A stretch of DNA of 64,000 nt, from contig VHDH01000002.1 of NCBI GenBank assembly GCA_016871445.1, positions 19,826-83,825 on the forward strand, read 5' to 3'. Below, one piece after another: positions 54,416 through 62,667 of this stretch. The notes beneath the pieces were generated by a model, which ran no database searches, was not told the origin of the DNA, and saw nothing but the letters and a program-made list of their open reading frames with translations. The position numbers and the translations under genes were made by a program. Origin of the DNA: Verrucomicrobiota bacterium. GTDB taxonomy: Bacteria > Verrucomicrobiota > Verrucomicrobiia > Limisphaerales > SXTU01. Every line of letters starts with the position of its first letter. Position 1 is the first letter of the stretch.

Positions 54416-55147
54416 GTGCAACCGGAAGAAACGCAATCCAATTGGCAGATCGAGGCACTGACGTGGTTTGAAACCCACAAGGTTCACCTCGCTTACGCCG
54501 GTGCCGCCGCGCTGGCGGTATGGCTCGCCTCCTTTACTTACCAGCACGTCCGCGCCGGCAAGCAGGCCGAGGCCAATGCCGCCCTCGCCGCACTGCACAA
54601 ACCCGCCGACCGCAACGGCAAACAGTCGCCACCCACCGCCGGCGAGTATCTCAAGGTCGCTGAGCAGCATGCTGGCACGCCAGCCGCCGGCCGGGCACTG
54701 CTCTTTGCAGCCGACCGGTTTTTCTCCGAGGGTAAGTTCGCCGAGGCTAAGTCGCGCTTCGAACAGTTTCTAGCTGCCAACCCATCGAGTCCAATGGCGG
54801 CCGTCGCGCTCATGGGCGTGGCCGCTTGCCAAGAAACGGCAGGCGAAGCCGACAAAGCAATGGGTTCATACAATCAATTACTCAGCCAACACGGCGGCTC
54901 ATCGGAAGCGCACCCCGCCCGGCTTGCACTAGGCTTGCTCCACGAACAAAAGAAGCAGCCCGATCAGGCACTCCGGCTATATGATGAAGTGTCCCGCGCC
55001 AAGCCCGTGACGGTCTGGCGGACGGAGGCAGAGATGCGCCGCGACCTGTTGCTGCGCCAGCATCCGCAACTCACCAGCACATTCTCGACCGCCGCCAGCG
55101 GGGCGTCGTTCACCGCACCTGCTACCAACGCGCCGAGTAAAAAATAG
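54416..55147 (+). CDS. TPR-repeat inner-membrane protein (YfgM-like)
   Basis: A protein of about 243 residues. With GTG at 54416 as start it reads MQPEETQSNWQIEALTWFET, then a single membrane helix at about 25-42 (VHLAYAGAAALAVWLASFTY). The periplasmic rest is made of TPR repeats, for example GRALLFAADRFFSEGKFAEA and ARLALGLLHEQKKQPDQALR. The C-terminal tail is rich in Ala/Ser/Thr. This matches the YfgM/tol-pal-like family of chaperone-associated proteins; BamD-like function is less likely since no lipobox is seen. A TTG at 54359 in frame would start inside repeat sequence. It sits 58 bases after dxs and 62 before ugd. Confidence 0.78.
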   Translation: MQPEETQSNWQIEALTWFETHKVHLAYAGAAALAVWLASFTYQHVRAGKQAEANAALAALHKPADRNGKQSPPTAGEYLKVAEQHAGTPAAGRALLFAADRFFSEGKFAEAKSRFEQFLAANPSSPMAAVALMGVAACQETAGEADKAMGSYNQLLSQHGGSSEAHPARLALGLLHEQKKQPDQALRLYDEVSRAKPVTVWRTEAEMRRDLLLRQHPQLTSTFSTAASGASFTAPATNAPSKK

Positions 55148-55209
55148 TTGAGCGCGGCGGGTGGTGGCCTAGCGGGTCACTAGCAGATTCGGCAAACCGG
55201 TCTTCAACC

Positions 55210-56508
55210 ATGAAACTCACCATCATCGGTACCGGTTACGTCGGCCTCGTAACTGGCGCCTGCTTCGCCGAGGTCGGCCACACCGTCATCTGTGTGGATA
55301 ACGACCTGAAGAAGGTCGCGATGCTCCGCGAGGGCGGCATCCCTATCTACGAGCCGGGCCTCGAGGACATGGTCAAACGCAACGTCGCCGCTGGACGACT
55401 GCGCTTCACCGGTAGCACCGCCGAGGGCGTCGAGCAGTCCGATGTGGTCTTCATCGCCGTGCCCACGCCGCCGCAGCCCGACGGCTCCGTGGATTTGTCC
55501 TACATAGAGCGCGTCGCCCGCGACATCGCCAGTGCGATGACTAGCTACAAGATAGTGGTGGACAAGAGCACGGTCCCGGTGAAGACCGGTGAAAAGGTCG
55601 CCGAGACCATCAAGCGCTACTGCAAGGCAAGGGTGGAATTCGACGTGGTCAGCAATCCTGAGTTCCTTCGCGAAGGCTTTGCGGTCGAGGACTTGATGAA
55701 GCCGGACCGTATTGTCGTAGGCGTCGGCTCACCCCGACCGGCCGCGGCAATGCGCGAACTATATACGCCGTTCAACGCGCCAATCATCGTGACGGACATC
55801 AACTCCGCCGAACTCATCAAGCACGCAGCGAACTCCTTTCTCGCGCTCAAGATTTCCTACATCAACGCCATCGCCACCATCTGCGAGGCGAGCGGTGCCA
55901 ACGTCGAAGAAGTTGCCAACGGCATGGGTATGGACGCGCGCATCGGCCGGCGGTTCCTCAACGCGGGGCTGGGCTTCGGCGGCTCTTGCTTCCCGAAGGA
56001 CCTGAGCGCGTTTATTAAAATCGCCGATCAGCTCGGCTACGACTTTCAGTTACTCAAGGAAGTCCAACGAATCAACGCTGACCAAATGGAGCGTTTCCTC
56101 AAAAAGCTGACCGACACGCTCTGGGTCCTGAAGGATAAGAAAATCGGCGTGCTGGGCTTGGCTTTTAAGCAAAACACCGATGACGTTCGGATGTCGCCCG
56201 CGATTGACCTGTGCCAACGATTGTTAAAAGACGGGGCGTCGCTCCGGGTGTTCGACCCTAAGGCGATGGACAAAGCTAAGGCTGTCCTGCCACCCGGCCC
56301 GACGATCACCTACGTCACGGACATGAACGAAATTGCCACGGGTTGCGACGCTGTAGTGGTTGCGACCGAGTGGCCAGAGTTCAAGCAGCTCGACCTCGAC
56401 CGCGCCCGGCAAGCGATGACGCACCCAATTCTTTTCGACGGCCGAAATCTTTTCGACCCCGCCGAGATGGCACGGCGCGGATGGGTTTATAAGAGCGTCG
56501 GCCGGTGA
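55210..56508 (+). CDS. ugd: UDP-glucose 6-dehydrogenase
   Basis: A 432-residue enzyme that oxidises UDP-glucose to UDP-glucuronate in two NAD-dependent steps, for capsule or lipopolysaccharide sugars. The N-terminal Rossmann motif is IIGTGYVGLVTGACFAEVGH. STVPVKTGEKV and NPEFLREGFAVEDLMKPDRI are family signatures. The catalytic Cys is in GLGFGGSCFPKDLSAFIKIA, and KIGVLGLAFKQNTDDVRMSP introduces the C-terminal UDP-binding domain. Length is normal. The ATG at 55210 is preceded by weak purine-rich sequence only. It stands between the TPR gene and the Nudix gene on the same strand. Confidence 0.97.
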   Translation: MKLTIIGTGYVGLVTGACFAEVGHTVICVDNDLKKVAMLREGGIPIYEPGLEDMVKRNVAAGRLRFTGSTAEGVEQSDVVFIAVPTPPQPDGSVDLSYIERVARDIASAMTSYKIVVDKSTVPVKTGEKVAETIKRYCKARVEFDVVSNPEFLREGFAVEDLMKPDRIVVGVGSPRPAAAMRELYTPFNAPIIVTDINSAELIKHAANSFLALKISYINAIATICEASGANVEEVANGMGMDARIGRRFLNAGLGFGGSCFPKDLSAFIKIADQLGYDFQLLKEVQRINADQMERFLKKLTDTLWVLKDKKIGVLGLAFKQNTDDVRMSPAIDLCQRLLKDGASLRVFDPKAMDKAKAVLPPGPTITYVTDMNEIATGCDAVVVATEWPEFKQLDLDRARQAMTHPILFDGRNLFDPAEMARRGWVYKSVGR

Positions 56509-56535
56509 GCCCCGCGCCTCAAGGAGCGAGCTGTG

Positions 56536-57045
56536 ATGAGTGTGGAGTCAACCAAGAGCGGCTCGCCAGTTGCTTCTCACCCCACAGCCTTCACCCCCAA
56601 CTCGATTGAAGTTAGCGCCGGCCTCGTCTTTCGCGCCGGGCAACTCCTCATTACCCAGCGCCCCGTTGGCGGGCACCTTGCTGGTCTGTGGGAATTCCCC
56701 GGTGGTAAACGCGAGCGAAACGAAACTTTCGAGGCATGCCTGGTCCGCGAACTCCGTGAGGAATTGGGCGTCGAGGTGTGCGTCCACGAGGAGCTCGAGC
56801 GCATCACACACAAGTATCCAGAGAAGACGGTTCATCTCCGTTTCTTCCGCTGCACGCTAGTGAACCCCGTCGCAGAACCACGTGCCCTCGGCTGCCAAGC
56901 TGTCGCCTGGGTTAGCCGCGGCACGCTAGCAAACTACGCGTTCCCCGCCGCCGACGCTCACTTGCTCGCAAAGCTCGCGATTCCCGACTTTTGGCTAGAT
57001 ACCGGAAGCATAAGTTCGATGGGCGACCGCCCGGCTACACACTAG
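56536..57045 (+). CDS. MutT-like Nudix hydrolase
   Basis: A 169-residue Nudix pyrophosphatase. The Nudix box is complete: GGKRERNETFEACLVREL then REELGVEV, matching G-x5-E-x7-R-E-U-x-E-E-x-G-U. The preceding strand VFRAGQLLITQRPVGGHLAG and LWEFPGGK are typical of 8-oxo-dGTP-type MutT enzymes that cleanse oxidised nucleotides. The ATG at 56536 has AAGGAG at 56521-56526; a GTG at 56533 is an alternative. It lies 28 bases after ugd and 10 before ubiE, so the three are probably one transcript. Which nucleotide it cleaves cannot be told from sequence. Confidence 0.88.
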   Translation: MSVESTKSGSPVASHPTAFTPNSIEVSAGLVFRAGQLLITQRPVGGHLAGLWEFPGGKRERNETFEACLVRELREELGVEVCVHEELERITHKYPEKTVHLRFFRCTLVNPVAEPRALGCQAVAWVSRGTLANYAFPAADAHLLAKLAIPDFWLDTGSISSMGDRPATH

Positions 57046-57054
57046 GTTAGGTCC

Positions 57055-57792
57055 ATGGGCAATAAGTTTTATGCGCCGGGCGAACAGCGGGCAGAAAGGG
57101 TCAACGACCTCTTCGCCGCCATCGCACCGCGTTATGACCGGATCAATGACCTGCAAAGCTTCGGCTTGCACCGTTGGTGGAAACGCCGGCTACTCCGGTT
57201 GGCTGCGATAAGGCCCGGCGACACCGCGCTCGACTTGTGCTGCGGCACAGGTGACGTGGCCTTTGCCCTTGCAGCGGCGGGCGCACAAGTTACGGGGCTA
57301 GACTTTAGCGCCCCAATGCTGGCAGTCGCCGGGGTGCGCAAAGCGCAGCTGAAACACTCGGGCGGCCCCGTATTCCTGCAAGGCGACGCGCTGTGCGTGC
57401 CTTTTTCTGACGCTCTCTTCGACTGCGTGACCATGAGCTACGGCCTGCGGAACCTCGCCAGCGTGGACGATGGCTTGCGTGAAATGTGGCGCGTGCTGCG
57501 GCCGGGCGGACGCCTTTTGGTACTGGACTTCGGCAAACCGGATAACGCGGCGTGGCGCGGGGCTTACTTCGGTTACTTACGCTTTGCCGTGCCAATTTTC
57601 GGCCGCATCTTCTGCCGCAACGCAGCGGCCTACGCCTACATCCTCGAATCACTCCGCCACTACCCGGCGCAGCGTGGCGTGGACGAAAGGCTGCGCGCAC
57701 TTGGCGCAGCGGAACCGCACATTGAGAACTTCCTTGGCGGCATGATGAGCATCAACGTGGCGCGAAAGCCCGGAGGCTCCAGCCCCAGATGA
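57055..57792 (+). CDS. ubiE: Demethylmenaquinone methyltransferase
   Basis: A 245-residue SAM-dependent methyltransferase of the UbiE/MenG family, last step of menaquinone (or a C-methylation of ubiquinone) synthesis. Signature segments are VNDLFAAIAPRYDRINDLQS, FGLHRWWKRRLLRLAA, motif I LDLCCGTGDVAFALAA, DALFDCVTMSYGLRNLASVD and REMWRVLRPGGRLLVLDFGK. Near the end GGMMSINVARK is standard. No other quinone genes are in the window. The ATG at 57055 has no clear Shine-Dalgarno. It closes the run that starts with dxs. Confidence 0.94.
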   Translation: MGNKFYAPGEQRAERVNDLFAAIAPRYDRINDLQSFGLHRWWKRRLLRLAAIRPGDTALDLCCGTGDVAFALAAAGAQVTGLDFSAPMLAVAGVRKAQLKHSGGPVFLQGDALCVPFSDALFDCVTMSYGLRNLASVDDGLREMWRVLRPGGRLLVLDFGKPDNAAWRGAYFGYLRFAVPIFGRIFCRNAAAYAYILESLRHYPAQRGVDERLRALGAAEPHIENFLGGMMSINVARKPGGSSPR

Positions 57793-57860
57793 GCACCGCA
57801 AGAAAGCAAAGCCGAACAGTAAAGTTTTGAGCTGTGGCGGAGATAAGCCTCCTAGACCAG

Positions 57861-59294
57861 TTAGGCGAGCAAACCCCTCACGAGCTCACCGTGCACATCG
57901 GTCAATCGATAGCGGCGGCCTTGGAACTTATAAGTGAGACGCTCATGGTCGATGCCGAGTTGATGCAGCAGCGTCGTTTGCAGGTCGTGCACGCTCACGC
58001 CATCGTTCGCAATGTTGTAACCAAACTCGCAGGTTTCGCCGTAGCTCGTGCCAGCCTTCACGCCCCCGCCCGCCAGCCAAACGCTGAAGCAGCGCGGGTG
58101 ATGGTCGCGCCCAAAATTCGTTGAGATTTTCCCCTGACAGTAATTTGTGCGGCCAAACTCGCCGCCCCAGACGACGAGCGTGTCGTCGAGCAAACCGCGG
58201 GCTTTTAGGTCACGCACGAGTGCAGCCGCGGGCTGGTCGGTTTCCTTACACAGACGTGGCAACGCACCGGGGAGTCCGCCGTGGTGGTCCCAGTCCTGAT
58301 GATATAACTGGATGAAGCGCACACCACGCTCAGCTAGCCGTCGGGCAAGCAAACAATTGGCCGCGAAAGTGCCTGGCGTCCTCACATCGGGGCCGTAGTT
58401 GTCGAGGACATGCTGCGGCTCCTTTGAAACATCGGTTGCGTCTGGGATGCTGAACTGCATTCGGAACGCCATTTCGTAATTATCTATGCGGCTCTGAATT
58501 TCCGCGTCCGGCGTGCCGACGAGTTGGTGCTCATGCAACTCACGCAGGCGGTCCAGCAGCAGGCGGCGGCTGTCCTCGCTCACGCCAGCGGGGTTGTTCA
58601 GATAAAGCACCGCATCCTTAGCGGCGCGGAGCAGCACACCTTGATGTTTAGTTGGTAAAAAGCCACTGCCCCACAAGTGCGCGCCGAGCGGCTGACCGCC
58701 CTTGCCTTTCGTGATGAGCACGACGAACGAGGGCAGGTTCGCGTTCTCCTGCCCCAGCCCGTAGCTCAACCACGCGCCGAAGCTTGGGCGCCCGGCGATT
58801 TGCGTGCCGGTCTGGAGGAAGGTCACGCCGGGGCCGTGGTTGATGGCCTCGGTGAACATTGAGCGCACCACGCAAAGGTCGTCTGCGATGCCCGCCGTAT
58901 GAGGCAATAACTCACTAAACTCCGTCCCGCCTCGCCCGTGCTTTGAAAACTTGAATGGCGAGCCAACAAGCGGAATGGATGACTGGTTGCCCGACATGCC
59001 CGTAAGCCGCTGCCCGCCGCGCACGGAATCGGGCAACTGTTCGCCGTGCCGCTGGTTGAGCAACGGCTTGTAATCAAACAGGTCGAGCTGTGATGGCGCG
59101 CCCGACATGAACAGGTAAATGATGCGCTTAGCTTTGGGCGCGAAGTGCGTGGCGCCAAGAATGCCGCGCTCCGCAGTCGGCGCGGCAGTGGCATCCGCCG
59201 CCAGTAGGTCAGCGAGAGCCGCACCGCCGAGTCCAGCGCCGAAGCGGTTGAGAAACTGGCGACGGTTCAACAAAAAAGCGGCTGCGTTGTTCAT
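57861..59294 (-). CDS. DUF1501 domain exported protein
   Basis: A 477-residue DUF1501 protein, the second copy in the window and longer than the first. A Tat-like motif NRRQFLNRFGAGLGGAALAD lies at residues 10-29. Family segments are IYLFMSGAPSQLDLFDYKPL, VVRSMFTEAINHGPGVTFLQ (where the other copy has THGEAAHERG) and VVWGGEFGRTNYCQGKISTN then FGRDHHPRCFSVWLAGGGVK with AGTSYGETCEFGYNIANDGV. This is the form that usually follows a PSD1 gene, and here it lies 25 bases after one. Its fold is alkaline-phosphatase-like; the substrate is unknown. Both copies share the EFGRT and GRDH motifs. Confidence 0.94.
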   Translation of the reverse strand: MNNAAAFLLNRRQFLNRFGAGLGGAALADLLAADATAAPTAERGILGATHFAPKAKRIIYLFMSGAPSQLDLFDYKPLLNQRHGEQLPDSVRGGQRLTGMSGNQSSIPLVGSPFKFSKHGRGGTEFSELLPHTAGIADDLCVVRSMFTEAINHGPGVTFLQTGTQIAGRPSFGAWLSYGLGQENANLPSFVVLITKGKGGQPLGAHLWGSGFLPTKHQGVLLRAAKDAVLYLNNPAGVSEDSRRLLLDRLRELHEHQLVGTPDAEIQSRIDNYEMAFRMQFSIPDATDVSKEPQHVLDNYGPDVRTPGTFAANCLLARRLAERGVRFIQLYHQDWDHHGGLPGALPRLCKETDQPAAALVRDLKARGLLDDTLVVWGGEFGRTNYCQGKISTNFGRDHHPRCFSVWLAGGGVKAGTSYGETCEFGYNIANDGVSVHDLQTTLLHQLGIDHERLTYKFQGRRYRLTDVHGELVRGLLA

Positions 59295-59319
59295 GTCAAA
59301 ACCTAATTCAATATAACAC

Positions 59320-62300
59320 TCACCGCTTCACGACGCATCCATCGTGGTTGAGCAGCGCCTGCGCTAGCACGGTTGCGGCGGCGGCTTCGGCGGCGGCAAT
59401 CTTCTCGTCGCGCTTTGTGTTCCCGGCATTGAGCAGGCTCTCAGCTTCGGCAGGCTTAGCTTGAAAGTGAGCGAGTTGCTCGCGGTGAAGCTGTTGCAAG
59501 ATGGTTTGTTCGCGCCCGTCAGGCTTGCGGCTAAGACAACGGAGGAAGCCGGCTTCAATCATTGCGGGCACGTTGCCGTTTGCGTCCCGGTGGAGCGACT
59601 CGCCCAGCACGCGCGCGGCTTCCACATATTGCGTGCCGTTGAGGAGGATAAGCGCCTGGAGCGGCGAGTCGGTGCGCTCACGCTTTGCAGTGCAGACGGC
59701 ACGGCGCGGTGCATCGAAAGCCATCAACGCGGGCGGCGGGCCGGTGCGCTTCCAGTTCGTGTAGAGGCTGCGACGATACACGCCATCGCCGCCGGTCGGG
59801 TTTGCGGGCTTGAAGGACTCGCTCATCTCGTAGGGGTTCACCGGCGGGCCACCGAGCGTGGGCCGGAGCAGGCCGGCGGCGGCGAGTGCGTTGTCGCGAA
59901 TCATCTCGGCGGGCAGGCGCAGGCGCGGACCGCGCGCGAGCCACTGGTTGTCCGGGTCGTCGGCCATCGTCTTCGCGTCGGCGAGGCTGCGCTGGCGATA
60001 CACGCCGCTCATCACAATGGTTTTCAGCAGCGCTTTCGTATCCCAGCCGCTCTGGATGAAGCGCAGCGCCAGCCAATCGAGCACTTCGGGATACAGCGGC
60101 TTTTCGCCCTGGCTGCCGAAATCCTCGGAGGTCTTCACGAGGCCGCGACCGAACAGGCTTTGCCAGATGCGGTTCACCGTGACGCGCGCAAGCAGCGGGT
60201 GATCCGGCGCGGTGAGCCACTGCGCGAGGCCGAGGCGGTTGTGCGGCGCGCCTGCGGGCCACGGCGACAGCGCGGCGGGCGTGATGGGGCCAACCTCGTC
60301 GCGGCGCTGGTTGTATTCGCCGCGCCACAGCACGTAAGACTTCTTCGGCTGGGGCAACTCGCGCATAACCATGATTTCTTTCACGCCCTCGGCGAACTGC
60401 ACGAGCGCGGCGCGGGCGGATTTGAGCGCAGCGAGCTGCTTAGGAAACTCGGTGTCCACGGCGGCAAGGAAATAGTCTTCCAACGCGGCGCGCTCGGCGG
60501 GGGACAATTTATCTTCGGCCTTTGCCAGCAACGCTTTCGCCGCCGCTTCGTCGTGAGTGGCGGCGGCTTCGAGCGAGGTGAGCGCCCGGCCAAACACGCG
60601 GAAATCGTCTACCGCACCGCCTTTGAAACCCCGGTCGCGCATCCGCTCGGCAAGCGAGATATTATCGTGACCGCCACCGGTAATGTTCTTCGTGAGGTTG
60701 TCCTTAATTACTTCGGTGCTCGCTGGCTGGCCATTCACGAAGAGCCGTAGCCCCCCCGCGCGGCTACTGCCGTCCGAGGTCACGACGACGTGTGTCCACG
60801 CGTTCGTTGGCACCGTTGCGGTGGTGCGAATGGAGATGGCGTTGCCGGGCCAGAAATGGATGAGCGACCACTTGAGCCGGCCGTCCTCGATAAGCAACTC
60901 GTAGCCCCGGCTGGCGGCGTCGGTCCAAGCCTGCGAGCGGTGGAAAACGACAGCACGGTCCTTCACGTCCGGCGTGCGGAGCCAGAGCGACACGCTGAAT
61001 GGCTCGTGTCGCTGGAAGTTTCCGAGCGGGAGATTCACTGGGTCGTCGCCGGTAAACTGGACGGCTTGGCCGTAGCGGCCGGACACTAGCTTGTTTTCCC
61101 CCACGAGCGTGGCGAAGTTCGTTCCACCGAGGGCGTTGGTGAACTTGTTGCCCGTGAGTGCATCGAAGGTGTAGCGCGCGAGTTCGCCGGGGATGGGGAG
61201 GACGGCACGGGCATTGACGTCCTTCAGCCACGCAGAGAAAACGGCGCCGCGGGCCTTGCGTGTGGCGGCGAGTTGTTGCTCGGCCTCGCGCACGGACTTC
61301 TCCAGCGAAGCCAGTTTCTCCTTGGCTGGCGCGTCGAGTTGCATCATCGCGGGCGTGGGCACGGAAGGCGTGAAGAACGAGTAAAGTCCGGCCTCATCCA
61401 CGTTTTGGAAGAAGGAGAACAGCCCGTAGAACTCCTTCTGCGCGATCGGGTCGTATTTGTGGTCATGGCAGCGGGCGCACTCGAAGGTCAGGCCAAGGAA
61501 CGCCGTGGCGAAGGTCTGCACACGGTCAGCCACATACTCAACGCGATATTCCTCCTCCACGCTGCCGCCCTCTGTCTCCTGCTGGTGGAGACGGTTGAAA
61601 GCCGTGGCAAGGATTTGTTCGTCGGTCGCGTGGGGCAGCAAGTCGCCGGCGATTTGCGCAGTGACGAATTTATCGAACGGAAGGTTTTCATTGAACGAGC
61701 GCACCACCCAATCGCGCCACGGCCAGACTTCGCGCTCGCGGTCCACTTGGAAACCATAGCTATCGGCGTAGCGTGCGATGTCCAGCCAGTCCACGGCCAT
61801 GCGCTCGCCAAAATGCGGGGAATCAAGGAGGCGATCTACAAGACGTTCAAACGCAGCGGGCGGAACGCGGGATGCGGAATTGCCGCTGACGTTTCCGCAC
61901 TCCTGAAGGAACGCCCCGACTTCGGCGGGTGTCGGCGGGAGGCCCGTGAGGTCGAAAGACAGCCTACGGATGAGGGTGGCAGGGTCAGCTTCGGGCTGAA
62001 ATTTGAGTTTGCGGGCGGCGAGGGCGGTGGAGATGAAATGGTCTATGGAGTGGACGGAACCGGCTGCGGACGTGGGCTTCCGCGCTCCATCCGAAAGCGG
62101 CACAAATGCCCAATGCGCCTCGTAGTTCGCTCCCTCGGCAATCCACCGGCGCAGCAGCTCGACTTCCGCCGTAGTCAAGCTCGCGAGTTTCGACTTCGCG
62201 GGGGGCATGTGGTCGCCCGGGTCTTTCGTGGTGACGCGCTTAAGGATTTCGCTCTGCGCCGGTTTGCCAGGGACGATGGCGTTCTTCTTGAGCGCACCTG

Positions 62301-62469
62301 CGCGGGTGTCGAGGCGCAAACCGGACTGGCGCTTCTGCGGGTCAAAACCATGACACTGGAAGCACTTGTCCGAGAGGATGGGGCGGATATCGCGGTTGTA
62401 ACGCACCGGCTCAACAGCAGTGGCCGAGCAAACCACGCATGTGGCGAGTGCGAGCAGGACCTGTTTCAC
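59320..62469 (-). CDS. PSD1-type cytochrome, DUF1549, LamG, DUF1553 protein
   Basis: A 1049-residue exported protein. After a signal peptide (about 1-18), a planctomycete cytochrome C domain has DKCFQCHGFDPQKRQSGLRL (Cys36, Cys39, His40). DUF1549 follows at about 140-330 with RRLSFDLTGLPPTPAEVGAF and FLGLTFECARCHDHKYDPIA, a second CxxCH. A LamG/concanavalin-like domain spans about 430-620 (FTGDDPVNLPLGNFQRHEPF). DUF1553 ends the chain: HNRLGLAQWLTAPDHPLLAR, VTVNRIWQSLFGRGLVKTSE, DFGSQGEKPLYPEVLDWLAL. This is the classic PVC architecture for a secreted oxidative or carbohydrate-related protein next to DUF1501. Start is GTG at 62469. The gene order is heme/HEAT protein, PSD1, DUF1501. Confidence 0.94.
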   Translation of the reverse strand: MKQVLLALATCVVCSATAVEPVRYNRDIRPILSDKCFQCHGFDPQKRQSGLRLDTRAGALKKNAIVPGKPAQSEILKRVTTKDPGDHMPPAKSKLASLTTAEVELLRRWIAEGANYEAHWAFVPLSDGARKPTSAAGSVHSIDHFISTALAARKLKFQPEADPATLIRRLSFDLTGLPPTPAEVGAFLQECGNVSGNSASRVPPAAFERLVDRLLDSPHFGERMAVDWLDIARYADSYGFQVDREREVWPWRDWVVRSFNENLPFDKFVTAQIAGDLLPHATDEQILATAFNRLHQQETEGGSVEEEYRVEYVADRVQTFATAFLGLTFECARCHDHKYDPIAQKEFYGLFSFFQNVDEAGLYSFFTPSVPTPAMMQLDAPAKEKLASLEKSVREAEQQLAATRKARGAVFSAWLKDVNARAVLPIPGELARYTFDALTGNKFTNALGGTNFATLVGENKLVSGRYGQAVQFTGDDPVNLPLGNFQRHEPFSVSLWLRTPDVKDRAVVFHRSQAWTDAASRGYELLIEDGRLKWSLIHFWPGNAISIRTTATVPTNAWTHVVVTSDGSSRAGGLRLFVNGQPASTEVIKDNLTKNITGGGHDNISLAERMRDRGFKGGAVDDFRVFGRALTSLEAAATHDEAAAKALLAKAEDKLSPAERAALEDYFLAAVDTEFPKQLAALKSARAALVQFAEGVKEIMVMRELPQPKKSYVLWRGEYNQRRDEVGPITPAALSPWPAGAPHNRLGLAQWLTAPDHPLLARVTVNRIWQSLFGRGLVKTSEDFGSQGEKPLYPEVLDWLALRFIQSGWDTKALLKTIVMSGVYRQRSLADAKTMADDPDNQWLARGPRLRLPAEMIRDNALAAAGLLRPTLGGPPVNPYEMSESFKPANPTGGDGVYRRSLYTNWKRTGPPPALMAFDAPRRAVCTAKRERTDSPLQALILLNGTQYVEAARVLGESLHRDANGNVPAMIEAGFLRCLSRKPDGREQTILQQLHREQLAHFQAKPAEAESLLNAGNTKRDEKIAAAEAAAATVLAQALLNHDGCVVKR

Positions 62470-62667
62470 GAGAGAAAGACTAGTAGGTAGCGAGACGTGT
62501 TCGAGAATAGCATTATCGCAAAAGCAAGCCCACTGCGTGAATTAACCCTGAAGCTTCCGGGAAGCCAAGGATTCAGGATTCCCATCTTTTTCCTGAAGGA
62601 ATCCCCAGCCTCGAATCAGGCGATTTCGCGAGCCGAGCGAGTGGCGAATGTAGGCAAGGCGCGCCCG

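Noticed and set aside
59461..62490. Two plus-strand frames of 429 and 405 codons
   Set aside because: They are antisense to the PSD1 gene, which has complete DUF1549/DUF1553 domains.
62570..62610. Imperfect hairpin after the HEAT protein gene
   Set aside because: Two alternative 7-base-pair stems with long loops and no T run in the direction of transcription; not a convincing terminator.
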